Source of the DNA: Corynebacterium jeikeium
Lineage (GTDB): Bacteria; Actinomycetota; Actinomycetes; Mycobacteriales; Mycobacteriaceae
Length of the DNA: 64,000 nt
NCBI RefSeq assembly: GCF_000738175.1
Contig: NZ_JFCH01000022.1
Coordinates: forward strand, 1 to 64,000
Direction of reading: 5' to 3'
The first letter of the stretch is position 1. Each line of letters begins with the position of its first letter. The notes beneath the pieces were generated by a model. It was not told the DNA's origin, searched no databases, and saw only the letters and a program-made list of their open reading frames with translations. Both the position numbers and the translations under genes were made by a program. Shown piece after piece: positions 47,908 through 56,352 of the stretch.

Positions 47908-48534
47908 CTACGCTGGGTTCTGGGCCGAGTCTTGCGCCGAGGCGGCCCGCTGGGCAGCCTCCCAGTCCACGCCACCGCCCTCGCAGGAGCCATTCAGAGA
48001 GCAGCTGCCGCACGCCTGACCGCTTGCGCACGCCTCCGCGCTCACCGCGCCAGCTTCGGCGCCGACGCCAGAGCCGTCGGAACAGCAAGCGCCAGCAGCC
48101 TGACCAGCGCCGGCGGCCGCGCTGGAATCGCCGCAGCAGGAGTCCGAGGTGGCGTCACCGCTAGAGCAACAAGAAGATTCGGCGGCCTCGAGCTGGGCGG
48201 CACGGGCGTCCAGGCGCGCGACGGCGTGGGCGCCCAACGCGGAGCCCAGGCCGATCAAGAAAGCGGCGCCGACCAGCAACAACGCGAAGACCAGCCACAT
48301 CCAACCGCTCACCTTCAGGGTGATCAGCGCCGCGCCGATGAACGCCGCACCAGCTCCCATCCAGGCCGGGCCGACGATGCGGTGCGCGGTGTTCCAGAGC
48401 TCCTCGGTCTTGCGAACCTCCGGAATGCGCAGGCCAACGACCGGGTTACCCGGCAACTTCCCCGCAGCCCCCAGCAGGCCCGCGATGAAAAAGGCGAGAC
48501 CCACGACTACCAACACAACGGTCAACACGATCAT
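47908..48534 (-). CDS. SdpI-family membrane protein with a cysteine-rich tail
   Basis: The start is ATG at 48534; TAGACT (48542-48547 on the minus strand) lies seven bases upstream, which argues for a leaderless start here rather than an earlier in-frame one. 208 residues. Three hydrophobic segments and the SdpI signature PGNPVVGLRIPEVRKTEELWNTAHR are present. The last ~90 residues hold three CC pairs and several single Cys (SSCCSSGDATSDSCCG, GACCSDG, ACASGQACGSCSLNGSC), suggesting metal binding or disulphide chemistry on a cytoplasmic tail. SdpI members confer immunity to a peptide toxin, but many have unknown roles. Confidence 0.75.
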   Translation of the reverse strand: MIVLTVVLVVVGLAFFIAGLLGAAGKLPGNPVVGLRIPEVRKTEELWNTAHRIVGPAWMGAGAAFIGAALITLKVSGWMWLVFALLLVGAAFLIGLGSALGAHAVARLDARAAQLEAAESSCCSSGDATSDSCCGDSSAAAGAGQAAGACCSDGSGVGAEAGAVSAEACASGQACGSCSLNGSCEGGGVDWEAAQRAASAQDSAQNPA

Positions 48535-48604
48535 GCCAAACAGTCTATTACCGCAGGTGGCTAACAAGCCAAACGCAATAACCTGCCCTGTCCAGGCGAC
48601 CTAC

Positions 48605-48610
48605 TAGACT
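48605..48610 (+). promoter_or_regulatory. -10 of a probable leaderless leuS promoter
   Basis: TAGACT, eight bases before the leuS ATG at 48619, with no ribosome-binding site in between. Confidence 0.55.
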
Positions 48611-48618
48611 GTTAAAAC

Positions 48619-51561
48619 ATGACTAACGGCAGCACTGAAGACAATTCTTATCGCTATACTCCTGGCCTCGCGACCAAGATCGAGGCCAAGTGGCAGAAGC
48701 ACTGGGCCGACAACGGCACGTTTAACGCCCCTAACCCGACGGGCGATCTGGCGGAGCCGGGCGCGGAGCTGCCGGAGGACCGCAAATTTATCCAGGACAT
48801 GTTCCCCTACCCCTCCGGTGTGGGCCTGCACGTTGGCCACCCGCTGGGTTACATCGGCACGGACGTGTTTGCGCGCTTCCACCGCATGAAGGGTGCGAAT
48901 GTGCTGCATACGCTGGGTTACGATGCGTTCGGTCTGCCCGCCGAGCAGTATGCCGTGCAGACCGGCACCCACCCGCGAACCACCACCATGGCCAACATTG
49001 CCAACATGGAGCGCCAACTGGGCCGCCTGGGCCTGGGCCACGACAAGCGCCGCAGCTTCGCCACAACGGATACGGATTATTACCGCTGGACGCAGTGGAT
49101 CTTCCTGCAGATTTACAACTCCTGGTTCGACCCGGAGGCTAAGAACGCCAACGGCACCCTGGGCAAAGCTCGCCCGATTAAGGAGCTGGAGGAGAAGCTC
49201 GCTGCCGAGCGCTCCGACTGGGCGGACCTCAGCGCCGCCGAGAAGCAGGAGATCCTGGATAGCTACCGCCTGGTCTACCGTTCGAACTCGACGGTGAACT
49301 GGTGCCCCGGTCTGGGCACCGTGCTGGCGAACGAGGAGGTCACGGCGGAGGGCCGCTCCGAGCGCGGCAACTTCCCCGTCTTCCGCAAGAATCTGCAGCA
49401 GTGGATGATGCGCATTACCGCGTACTCCGACCGCCTGATCGACGACCTGGAGTACCTGGACTGGCCGGAAAAGGTGAAGTCCATGCAGCGCAACTGGATC
49501 GGCCGGTCCCGCGGTGCGGAGGTCACGTTCGACTGCCTTGGCCGCGACATTGACGTGTTCACCACGCGCCCGGACACGCTGTTCGGCGCGACGTACATGG
49601 TGCTGGCCCCGGAGCACGACCTGGTGGATACGCTCGTCGCGCAGTCCGGTGGTTCTTCTGCGGGTAGTGACGCCTACACGGATGTCGACCCACGGTGGAC
49701 CTACGGCCAGTCGACTCCGGCTGCTGCAGTGGAGGCTTACCGGGCGGCAATTGCCGCTAAGTCGGACCTGGAGCGCCAGGAGAACAAGGAGAAGACCGGC
49801 GTTTTCCTGGGCGTTTACGCCACTAACCCGGTGAACGGCGCGCAGGTGCCGGTCTTCATCGCGGACTATGTGCTGACGGGCTACGGCACCGGCGCGATCA
49901 TGGCTGTGCCGGCGCACGATACCCGCGACTTTGAGTTCGCCACCGAGTTCGGGCTGCCGATCGTGCCAGTGCTGGCGCCGGAGGGCGCTGAGGCAGGCAA
50001 GGCTGGCGCAGATGCTGGTGAGAAGGGGCTCGAGCTCACCGAGGCGTTCACCGAGGACGGACCGCACATCAACTCCAACAACTCCGACGGCCTGGAGCTC
50101 AATGGCCTGGGCAAGGCGGAGGCCATCGACAAGGCCATCGAATGGCTGGAATCCAAGGGCGCCGGCAGCGGAAAGATCCAGTACAAGCTGCGCGACTGGC
50201 TGTTCGCCCGCCAGCGTTACTGGGGCGAGCCCTTCCCCATCGTCTACGACGAAAACGGCATGGCCCACGGCCTGCCGGAGGACATGCTCCCCGTCGAGCT
50301 GCCTGAGGTGGAAGACTACAAGCCCGTCAGCTTCGACCCGGACGACAAGGACTCCGCCCCCCAGCCCCCGCTGGCCAAGGCCAAGGAGTGGGTCGAGGTC
50401 ACCCTGGACCTCGGCGACGGAGAAAAGACCTACTACCGCGACACGAACGTCATGCCGCAGTGGGCAGGTTCTTCCTGGTACCAACTGCGCTACATCGACC
50501 CGAACAACGACAACGCCCTGGTAGACATCGAAAACGAACGCTACTGGGTCGGTCCACGCGAAGGCCGCCCCTCCGGCGGCGTGGACCTGTATGTCGGCGG
50601 CGTGGAGCACGCCGTGCTGCACCTGCTGTACGCCCGCTTCTGGCACAAGGTGCTGTTCGACCTGGGAGTAGTCTCCAGCTTTGAGCCCTACTACCGCCTC
50701 TACAACCAGGGCTACATCCAGGCCTACGCCTACACGGACTCCCGCGGCGTGTACCTCCCCGCGGAGGAGGTCACCGAGCGCGACGGTAAGTTCTTCTGGG
50801 TTCGCGAGGCGGATGATGCTGAGGGCGTCACAAAGGAAGAAGAAGTATTCCAGGAATACGGCAAGATGGGTAAGTCCCTCAAGAACGCGGTCTCGCCCGA
50901 CGAGATCTGCGACGACTACGGTGCGGATACCCTGCGCGTTTACGAGATGGCGATGGGTCCGCTCGACACGTCGCGGCCGTGGGCTACGAAGGACGTGGTC
51001 GGCGCGCAGCGATTCCTGCAGCGCGCGTGGCGCCTCGCCGTCGACGAGAACACGGGTAAGGGTTCTGTGAGCGATGACGCCCTCACGGATGAAGACCTAA
51101 AAGCCCTGCACAGGACCATCGCGGGGGTTCACGAAAACTATGCAGAGCTGCGCGACAACACGGCTGTAGCGAAGCTGATTGAGTACGTGAACTACCTGAC
51201 GAAAACCTACTCCGCCGGGCAGGCTCCGCGGGCAGCCGTGGAACCGCTGGTGCAGATGCTGTCGCCGGTGGCGCCGCACATCGCCGAGGAGATGTGGGAG
51301 ATCCTGGGCCACTCCGAGGGTATTACTTATGAGTCCTTCCCCGAGTGGGATGAAAAGTGGCTGGTGGATGACACTATTGAGTTGCCAGTGCAGGTGATGG
51401 GCAAGCTGCGCGGTCGCATTAACGTGGCGGCGGATGCTTCGCGGGAGGACATTGAGGCTGCTGCGCTGGAGGAGCCGAATGTTGCTTCGCACATTGAGGG
51501 CAAGACGGTGGCGAAGATCATCGTGGTGCCGGGCAAGATGGTGAATATCGTCGCGAAGTAG
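48619..51561 (+). CDS. leuS: Leucyl-tRNA synthetase
   Basis: 980 residues, typical for actinobacterial LeuS. The class I HIGH motif is [15 protein letters not shown] (HVGH near residue 70) and the KMSKS motif is KMGKSLKN (near residue 750). The CP1 editing domain is in between (about 230-460) and contains [13 protein letters not shown] and the [15 protein letters not shown] region. It charges tRNA-Leu and proofreads mis-activated amino acids. A Gly/Ala/Glu-rich insertion near residue 455 is a length variation. It is divergent from the SdpI gene. Confidence 0.97.
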   Translation: MTNGSTEDNSYRYTPGLATKIEAKWQKHWADNGTFNAPNPTGDLAEPGAELPEDRKFIQDMFPYPSGVGLHVGHPLGYIGTDVFARFHRMKGANVLHTLGYDAFGLPAEQYAVQTGTHPRTTTMANIANMERQLGRLGLGHDKRRSFATTDTDYYRWTQWIFLQIYNSWFDPEAKNANGTLGKARPIKELEEKLAAERSDWADLSAAEKQEILDSYRLVYRSNSTVNWCPGLGTVLANEEVTAEGRSERGNFPVFRKNLQQWMMRITAYSDRLIDDLEYLDWPEKVKSMQRNWIGRSRGAEVTFDCLGRDIDVFTTRPDTLFGATYMVLAPEHDLVDTLVAQSGGSSAGSDAYTDVDPRWTYGQSTPAAAVEAYRAAIAAKSDLERQENKEKTGVFLGVYATNPVNGAQVPVFIADYVLTGYGTGAIMAVPAHDTRDFEFATEFGLPIVPVLAPEGAEAGKAGADAGEKGLELTEAFTEDGPHINSNNSDGLELNGLGKAEAIDKAIEWLESKGAGSGKIQYKLRDWLFARQRYWGEPFPIVYDENGMAHGLPEDMLPVELPEVEDYKPVSFDPDDKDSAPQPPLAKAKEWVEVTLDLGDGEKTYYRDTNVMPQWAGSSWYQLRYIDPNNDNALVDIENERYWVGPREGRPSGGVDLYVGGVEHAVLHLLYARFWHKVLFDLGVVSSFEPYYRLYNQGYIQAYAYTDSRGVYLPAEEVTERDGKFFWVREADDAEGVTKEEEVFQEYGKMGKSLKNAVSPDEICDDYGADTLRVYEMAMGPLDTSRPWATKDVVGAQRFLQRAWRLAVDENTGKGSVSDDALTDEDLKALHRTIAGVHENYAELRDNTAVAKLIEYVNYLTKTYSAGQAPRAAVEPLVQMLSPVAPHIAEEMWEILGHSEGITYESFPEWDEKWLVDDTIELPVQVMGKLRGRINVAADASREDIEAAALEEPNVASHIEGKTVAKIIVVPGKMVNIVAK

Positions 51562-51894
51562 CGCCCGCGCTGGGGCGCCCGCTGGGCATGGGTGCCGCGG
51601 GGGTGCCCGCTGGCGCGCCCGGGCTGGAGTTCTCCTTCTTCCGGCGCCCCGACCCTACCCTGCGGCGGCGCTGTTCTAGTGCTGTCGGGCCGCAGGTCTA
51701 TTTTTCCCGGCGGCACGGTGGGGGTGCGTGCGCCTTCATTACAGTCACGGACGGAAGCTGCGGACTCTAAGGCGCAGAATAGAACTAAGGTGCGAGTTTA
51801 TGCATCTGAAATGTCACAGTGACGCTTCCGAAAGGCGTGGATTGGGCTTTTGCGAGGCGTTGATGACGGGCTGGATGGCCTGCTCGAGGGGCGA

Positions 51895-52005
51895 ATGTCC
51901 CAAATTCCACGTCTTAAAACATAACTATTCTATTCCTGCAGGTCAGAGCGTCGCTATTTTGGGCTTCAAACCCTCTACTTTCAATAACTCGACGATTTGG
52001 GACAT
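51895..52005. repeat. Inverted-arm intergenic element D
   Basis: Left arm begins ATGTCCCAAATTCCAC and the right arm ends CGATTTGGGACAT, inverted. The centre has GCAGGTCAG at 51938-51946 followed by AGCGTCGCTATTTT. Arms are related to those of element E but not to A, B or C. Confidence 0.75.
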
Positions 52006-52063
52006 TACCCCGCCTAAGGCTCTGTGATTGCCCTCGGCGACGTGTCAATTGGAGTGTCTCGCT

Positions 52064-52111
52064 GGCTGGGTCTACCTCGGAGGGGTTGGCTGGGTCTAGC
52101 TCGGAGTGGCT
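52064..52111. repeat. 24-bp tandem repeat pair
   Basis: GGCTGGGTCTACCTCGGAGG and GGCTGGGTCTAGCTCGGAGT begin 24 bases apart, at 52064 and 52088. Confidence 0.7.
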
Positions 52112-52150
52112 AGCTCAGATGGGTTCAAAGGGGACGGTCCGCAGGGGGGA

Positions 52151-52262
52151 TTGTCCCAAATCTTCCACTCTGTTTCTATAAGTTTCTATTCCCGCAGGTC
52201 AGAAGGTTGTAAGATCTGCGCTTCACAGATGCTACTGGCCGAAAGTGGAAGATTTGGGACAT
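52151..52262. repeat. Inverted-arm intergenic element E
   Basis: Left arm TTGTCCCAAATCTTCCACT matches the inverted right arm AGTGGAAGATTTGGGACA (52244-52261). The centre has GCAGGTCAG at 52194-52202 followed by AAGGTTGTAAGATC. Confidence 0.8.
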
Positions 52263-52290
52263 CTCCTGAGTGCCCGGGCGCAGGTAGGCG

Positions 52291-52402
52291 GTGCTGGCGG
52301 GTGGAGTAAGTGGACGTAGAGCGCGCGGAGGCTAGAGGAGTGGGAGTGTGCTGGCGGGTGGAGTAAGTGGACGTAGCGCGCGGAGGCTAGCGGAGTGGGA
52401 GC
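52291..52402. repeat. 57/55-bp tandem duplication
   Basis: GTGCTGGCGGGTGGAGTAAG starts at 52291 and again at 52348; the second unit differs by a 2-bp deletion and one or two substitutions. Confidence 0.75.
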
Positions 52403-52435
52403 GCAGGGTCAGGGGAACTAGGGGAACTAGCGGTC

Positions 52436-53047
52436 CTAGAGGTTGTGGTCGAGGAGCAGGTACGCGCCGACCGAGGTGATCCAAGCCATGCAGAACGGCA
52501 TGATGAACCAGATCACCGCTACCCATGGGCGCCAGCGCTGGTGGTTCTTCCACTTGTAGTAGGTGATGAAAGCCGAGCCGAAAAGCCCAAAGAAAGCCAC
52601 GGAAGTGGGCACTATGGCGAACAGCAGCTGGAAGGTCCGGCTGCACAGCTGTGCGGAGGAGTCTGCATCGCAGTAGGGGCCGCCGATTACCTTGGAGGAA
52701 ATCCAAATCAGGATCGCAGACAAAGTGGTGGCCACGATCACGCCGACGAAGAACCAAATCGCCTGGCGAGTGGACTTATTGTTGCGCTCGAGGCGGAGCA
52801 ACGGGTCGGCCTCGTAGTCCAGCTCGGTGGGGGCGCTGGGGCGATCCAGCTCGGACATCTCGAGATGGGAGCCATCAGGTGAGGAGGCGCCTGGCTGGGA
52901 GCTTGCGGGAGAGGAGCCGTCGGGAGTGGATGCGGCAGGCTGGGAGCTTGCGGGAGAGGAGCCGTCGGGAGTGGAGCCGTCGGACTGGGAGGAAGGGTCC
53001 GGGTTATCAGCAGGTGAGGGGCCGTTGTTCAAACCATCATTGCTCAT
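52436..53047 (-). CDS. Small multi-pass membrane protein with a Ser/Pro/Gly repeat head
   Basis: 203 residues. The first ~60 are low-complexity with PDGSSPASSQP repeats. Three hydrophobic segments follow (AIWFFVGVIVATTLSAILIWI, FQLLFAIVPTSVAFFGLFGSAF, and WVAVIWFIMPFCMAWITSVGAYLLL), with two Cys in the loop between the first two (PYCDADSSAQLC). I do not recognise a family. It is alone on the leftward strand and is not obviously in an operon. Confidence 0.7.
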   Translation of the reverse strand: MSNDGLNNGPSPADNPDPSSQSDGSTPDGSSPASSQPAASTPDGSSPASSQPGASSPDGSHLEMSELDRPSAPTELDYEADPLLRLERNNKSTRQAIWFFVGVIVATTLSAILIWISSKVIGGPYCDADSSAQLCSRTFQLLFAIVPTSVAFFGLFGSAFITYYKWKNHQRWRPWVAVIWFIMPFCMAWITSVGAYLLLDHNL

Positions 53048-53126
53048 AATGACCTCAAATCTACACTCCTCGGTGCTTAATCAGAACCCGCGCGGGATCG
53101 CGCACCGCGCGGCACGCTGAGGAGCG

Positions 53127-54056
53127 CTAAACGGTGCTCAGCAGGACCGGCACCGGGCTGTGCCGCAGAATCTGGTTCGTCGACGGGCCAATGAATACGC
53201 GGTGGAAACCACCCAGCGTGCTGGAACCCATCACCAGCAGATCGCCCTTCTTCCACTTCAGGGCGTTAATCGCGCCGGACCAGCCGTAGCCGCTGCCGAC
53301 CTCCATCTGCACGGTCAGGTCGCTGTGCCTGTTCAGCGCACGGTCCCGGCCACGGTCCAGCAGCGCCAGCGCCTGCTCACGCCACTCGACCATCATGTCC
53401 GAGTTGTCGATGAACTCCGTCTCCGTCGGGTACATCGTCGCCCCGCGCGGGCTAAACGCCACCAGCCGCAGCGGAACATTCCAACGGTGCGCCAGGTCGG
53501 CGGCGCGGCGCAGGGCCTCGTGCGACTGGTCGGTGTCGATGTAACTGCAATTGACCCTGGTGACGCCACGTTTCGACAGCTTCGGCGTCCGCGGAGCCAG
53601 CAGTAGTGGTAGCGGGGCGTAGTGCAGCAGTGCGTCCGCCGTCGAGCCGATTCGGAAGCGAGAATGCGGCGCGGCGGGGTGGGAGCCCAAGATCATCATG
53701 TCGGCATTGAACTCGGCGGCGGCGTCAATAAGAGCCTTCGTTTCCGAGTGATCAACAGTGACGGTGGAGGGCTCGTCGGCGTCCAGCATCTGCTCCGGCA
53801 GCTTGGCCAGAGCGAGGGCCTTCCGCGCGGCAGAGGAGACAGCCTTGGATTCCTTGTCGAGCCACTCCGAGTAGCTGTCGAACTCCAGCTCCGGCTGCGC
53901 CGTCCACGAGCGCGAGATGACCGTGGCGGTGCGCAGGGCAATGGTTTCCGTGCGGGCGATCCAGGCGGCGACCTGCGCAGCCTCGTCACCTGCGGATTCG
54001 GGGCGCCACGTGAGGAGTAGACGGAGGGGGTCGGCGGACTTAGGGGTGTTGCTCAA
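53127..54056 (-). CDS. Universal stress protein (tandem Usp domains)
   Basis: 309 residues with two Usp domains. The second carries the ATP-binding signature GSSTLGGFHRVFIGPSTNQILRHSPVPVLL near its C-terminus, and the first has GSHPAAPHSRFRIGSTADALLHYAPLPLLL. Usp proteins bind ATP and promote stress survival. The start is TTG at 54056 (no better start nearby). It lies 25 bases after the MarR-type gene in the same direction, so it is probably controlled by that regulator. Confidence 0.88.
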   Translation of the reverse strand: MSNTPKSADPLRLLLTWRPESAGDEAAQVAAWIARTETIALRTATVISRSWTAQPELEFDSYSEWLDKESKAVSSAARKALALAKLPEQMLDADEPSTVTVDHSETKALIDAAAEFNADMMILGSHPAAPHSRFRIGSTADALLHYAPLPLLLAPRTPKLSKRGVTRVNCSYIDTDQSHEALRRAADLAHRWNVPLRLVAFSPRGATMYPTETEFIDNSDMMVEWREQALALLDRGRDRALNRHSDLTVQMEVGSGYGWSGAINALKWKKGDLLVMGSSTLGGFHRVFIGPSTNQILRHSPVPVLLSTV

Positions 54057-54081
54057 GGAAGATTGCTCGCTAGCTCCAGCT

Positions 54082-54549
54082 TTAGTGCTGGTCGTTGTTC
54101 AGCTTTGCCTCTATGGATTCAGTGTAGCGGCGCAGAACCAGCTCGATGACAGAGGTGGCGTCTGCAACTTCCTTGAGTTCTTCCTCGCTGAGGCTGTCCA
54201 GCATGCTGGCCAGCTGCTCGGCGCGCTCTTCGCCCAGGCGCTCGAGCTCCTCGCGGCCCTTGTCGGTGAGGGCGACGCTCACGCCACGGCGGTCGGAGGT
54301 GTCGCGCACGCGGGTGACCAGTTCCATCGTCTCCAGCTGGTTGACCGCGTTGGAGGCGGTGGGCATGCGGATCGTCTCGGTCGCCGCGATCTGGCTGATG
54401 CGCATTGGGCCGTTTTCCTCGAGAATCATGAGGATCGACAGTTGCGCCATGCTGATGTGCGAGCTCTCCGTTTGGCGGAAGTACAGCAGGTACAGGCGCG
54501 TCAACGGGAGGCGCAGTTTCTTGGCAATTTCAAGAGATGTGGAAGCCAT
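54082..54549 (-). CDS. MarR-family regulator (MalR-like)
   Basis: The start is ATG at 54549 (MASTSLEIAKKLRLPL), with a TATTTT -10-like sequence six bases upstream; the frame runs on to 54588 without a ribosome-binding site. 155 residues. Winged-helix signature: ISQIAATETIRMPTASNAVNQLETMELVTRVRDTSDRRGVSVALTDKG. In C. glutamicum the gene in a similar place is malR, a repressor linked to malic enzyme and envelope stress; orthology here is inferred from position and sequence type. It heads an operon with the usp gene. Autoregulation is likely. Confidence 0.82.
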   Translation of the reverse strand: MASTSLEIAKKLRLPLTRLYLLYFRQTESSHISMAQLSILMILEENGPMRISQIAATETIRMPTASNAVNQLETMELVTRVRDTSDRRGVSVALTDKGREELERLGEERAEQLASMLDSLSEEELKEVADATSVIELVLRRYTESIEAKLNNDQH

Positions 54550-54728
54550 AGGTACTAAAATACAACAGTTTTGCAAGTAAATGCTCATGAGGGTTGCCTA
54601 GTACGGCAGTTTCGCCCCCTACGGATGAAAACAAGTGCCGGTGACGCCCACTGTTGCATAGGCGTGCACCGACACTCCTGCCGGAAACTCCCACCCCCCG
54701 GAAGCTCCTGGCGCCACGTGCCCAGCGC

Positions 54729-55820
54729 TTAAGCGCCGTTGATGAACTCTTCCAGCTGCGCGCGGGCGACGTCGTCCGGCAGCTGCGTCGGCGGGGACTT
54801 CATCAGGTAGCTGGAGGCTGCCTCAACCGGGCCGGCCACTCCCCTGTCCAGCGCGATCTTCGCGGCGCGCACTGCGTCGATGATGATGCCCGCGGAGTTC
54901 GGGGAGTCCCAGACCTCCAGCTTGTACTCCAGGTTCAGCGGCACCTCGCCGAAGGCGGAGCCCTCCAGACGGACGTATGCCCACTTGCGGTCGTCCAGCC
55001 ACTCCACGTAGTCGGACGGGCCGATGTGGACGTTGCGGTCGTGGACCTTGCCGGCCAGCGGGCTTTCCTGCAGGTTGGAGGTCACGGCCTGGGTCTTGGA
55101 GATCTTCTTGGATTCCAGGCGGTCGCGGTCCAGCATGTTCTTGAAGTCCATGTTGCCGCCGACGTTCAGCTGCATGGTGCGCTCCAGGCGCACGCCGCGC
55201 TCCTCGAAGAGGCGGGCCAGCACACGGTGGGTGATCGTGGCGCCGACCTGGGACTTAATGTCGTCGCCGACGATCGGCAGGCCAGCTGCGCGGAACTTTT
55301 CGGCCCACTCCGGGTCGGAGGCGATGAACACCGGCAGGGCGTTGACGAAGGCGCAGCCTGCGTCGATGGCGCACTGCGCGTAGAAGCGGTCGGCCTCTTC
55401 GGAGCCGACGGGCAGATAGCTGACCAGCACGTCCACGTTTGCGTCGCGCAGAGCCTGTGGCACGTCGACGGGCTCTGCGTCGGATTCGGTGATGCTTTCC
55501 TGGTAGTGGCGCCCCAGGCCGTCGAAGGTGTGGCCGCGCTGCACGGTCACGCCGGTGTGGGGCACGTCGGCGATCTTGATGGTGCAGTTCATGCCCGCGT
55601 CGATGGCCTCGGAGACGTCCTTGCCTACCTTGTCCGCATCCACGTCGAAAGCAGCGGTCACGTGCACGTCGCCGACCGAGTAGGGGCCGAACTGGGTGTG
55701 CATGAGGCCGGGGACGTTCTCGGTCGCGGCGGCGTCGGAATACAGGTGAATGCCCTGGATCAGTGAGGTCGCGCAGTTGCCGAGACCCACGATTGCGATG
55801 TTGCAAGTCTTAGATGTCAT
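54729..55820 (-). CDS. ino1: myo-Inositol-1-phosphate synthase
   Basis: 363 residues of the short actinobacterial type. NAD-binding [17 protein letters not shown] lies at the N-terminus, and [15 protein letters not shown] and [17 protein letters not shown] supply catalytic-region residues. It converts glucose 6-phosphate to inositol phosphate for phosphatidylinositol, mannosides and mycothiol. ATG start at 55820. In C. glutamicum the gene is controlled by the LacI-type regulator IpsA; near-direct repeats CCGATCAAGC and TCGATTAAGC upstream (55876-55909) are a candidate operator. Confidence 0.94.
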   Translation of the reverse strand: MTSKTCNIAIVGLGNCATSLIQGIHLYSDAAATENVPGLMHTQFGPYSVGDVHVTAAFDVDADKVGKDVSEAIDAGMNCTIKIADVPHTGVTVQRGHTFDGLGRHYQESITESDAEPVDVPQALRDANVDVLVSYLPVGSEEADRFYAQCAIDAGCAFVNALPVFIASDPEWAEKFRAAGLPIVGDDIKSQVGATITHRVLARLFEERGVRLERTMQLNVGGNMDFKNMLDRDRLESKKISKTQAVTSNLQESPLAGKVHDRNVHIGPSDYVEWLDDRKWAYVRLEGSAFGEVPLNLEYKLEVWDSPNSAGIIIDAVRAAKIALDRGVAGPVEAASSYLMKSPPTQLPDDVARAQLEEFINGA

Positions 55821-55938
55821 GCGGTCAACGCTAGGTTGTGGGCTGGTGAAAACCGCTCCTCGTCGGCAGGTTTACCGATCAAGCCGGGCGGGTGTATCGA
55901 TTAAGCTCGCGCGCGGTGGGGGTTGTCCGAGCCGTGTT

Positions 55939-55944
55939 TAGAAT
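55939..55944 (+). promoter_or_regulatory. -10 of a probable leaderless promoter for the DUF5318 gene
   Basis: TAGAAT ends six bases before the GTG at 55951, with no ribosome-binding site. An in-frame GTG at 55945 is even nearer but would leave no room for a transcript start. Confidence 0.6.
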
Positions 55945-55950
55945 GTGGGT

Positions 55951-56352
55951 GTGTCGATTTCGCGAAGGGTTATTGATAGGTCACTCGATCGCCGTCGCAC
56001 TCTGTCTCAGGTGCGTGGGGTCGGGCGCTTTGTTGGTGACGCCACCCCGCGGCTCCTTTCGTCCGCGGAGGTTCTAGGTCAGGCAGTCGACCGTCCGTGT
56101 CCGGTGTGCGGAAGGCATGATTTAAGGGAAACGCAGTGGATTCACGGCGACGTATTAGGTGAAAAGTCGGGTACAGCGCGTAGTGTAAGAGAGATCAATG
56201 GTGTTATTGATGCGCTAGTGAATGCGCAGCAGGATGCTGAGTTCTCGATACACACCGTTGAAGTGTGCATGAAGTGTAGATGGAATCACTTGATCCGAGA
56301 AGAGCTGATCGGAATCACGATCGACAATCAGGAGACTCGTCTAGTTGAGTAG
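55951..56352 (+). CDS. DUF5318 family protein (Rv0049-like), zinc-ribbon-like
   Basis: 133 residues from GTG 55951. Two CxxC pairs (CPVCGRHD near residue 49 and CMKCRWNH near residue 106) can bind one zinc. The N-terminus is basic (ISRRVIDRSLDRRRTL). In M. tuberculosis Rv0049 sits directly before ponA1, as here. Function is unknown; a small soluble or membrane-proximal factor coupled to the PBP is inferred. The 3' end overlaps the PBP start by eight bases. Confidence 0.82.
   Translation: MSISRRVIDRSLDRRRTLSQVRGVGRFVGDATPRLLSSAEVLGQAVDRPCPVCGRHDLRETQWIHGDVLGEKSGTARSVREINGVIDALVNAQQDAEFSIHTVEVCMKCRWNHLIREELIGITIDNQETRLVE

Larger units (their letters stand above)
51562..52435. repeat. Gene-free spacer with two inverted-arm elements and tandem repeats
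   Basis: No ORF in these 874 bases looks like a gene. It holds element D (51895-52005), element E (52151-52262), a 24-bp tandem pair (52064-52111, GGCTGGGTCTA unit) and a 57/55-bp tandem duplication (52291-52402, starting GTGCTGGCGGGTGGAGTAAG). Base composition drops below that of the flanking genes within the elements. The region separates leuS from a leftward membrane gene, so it is the 3' end of two converging genes. Confidence 0.75.

Noticed and set aside
48604-50646. Long minus-strand ORF opposite leuS
   Set aside because: It is the reverse-frame shadow of leuS at high GC; no family features.
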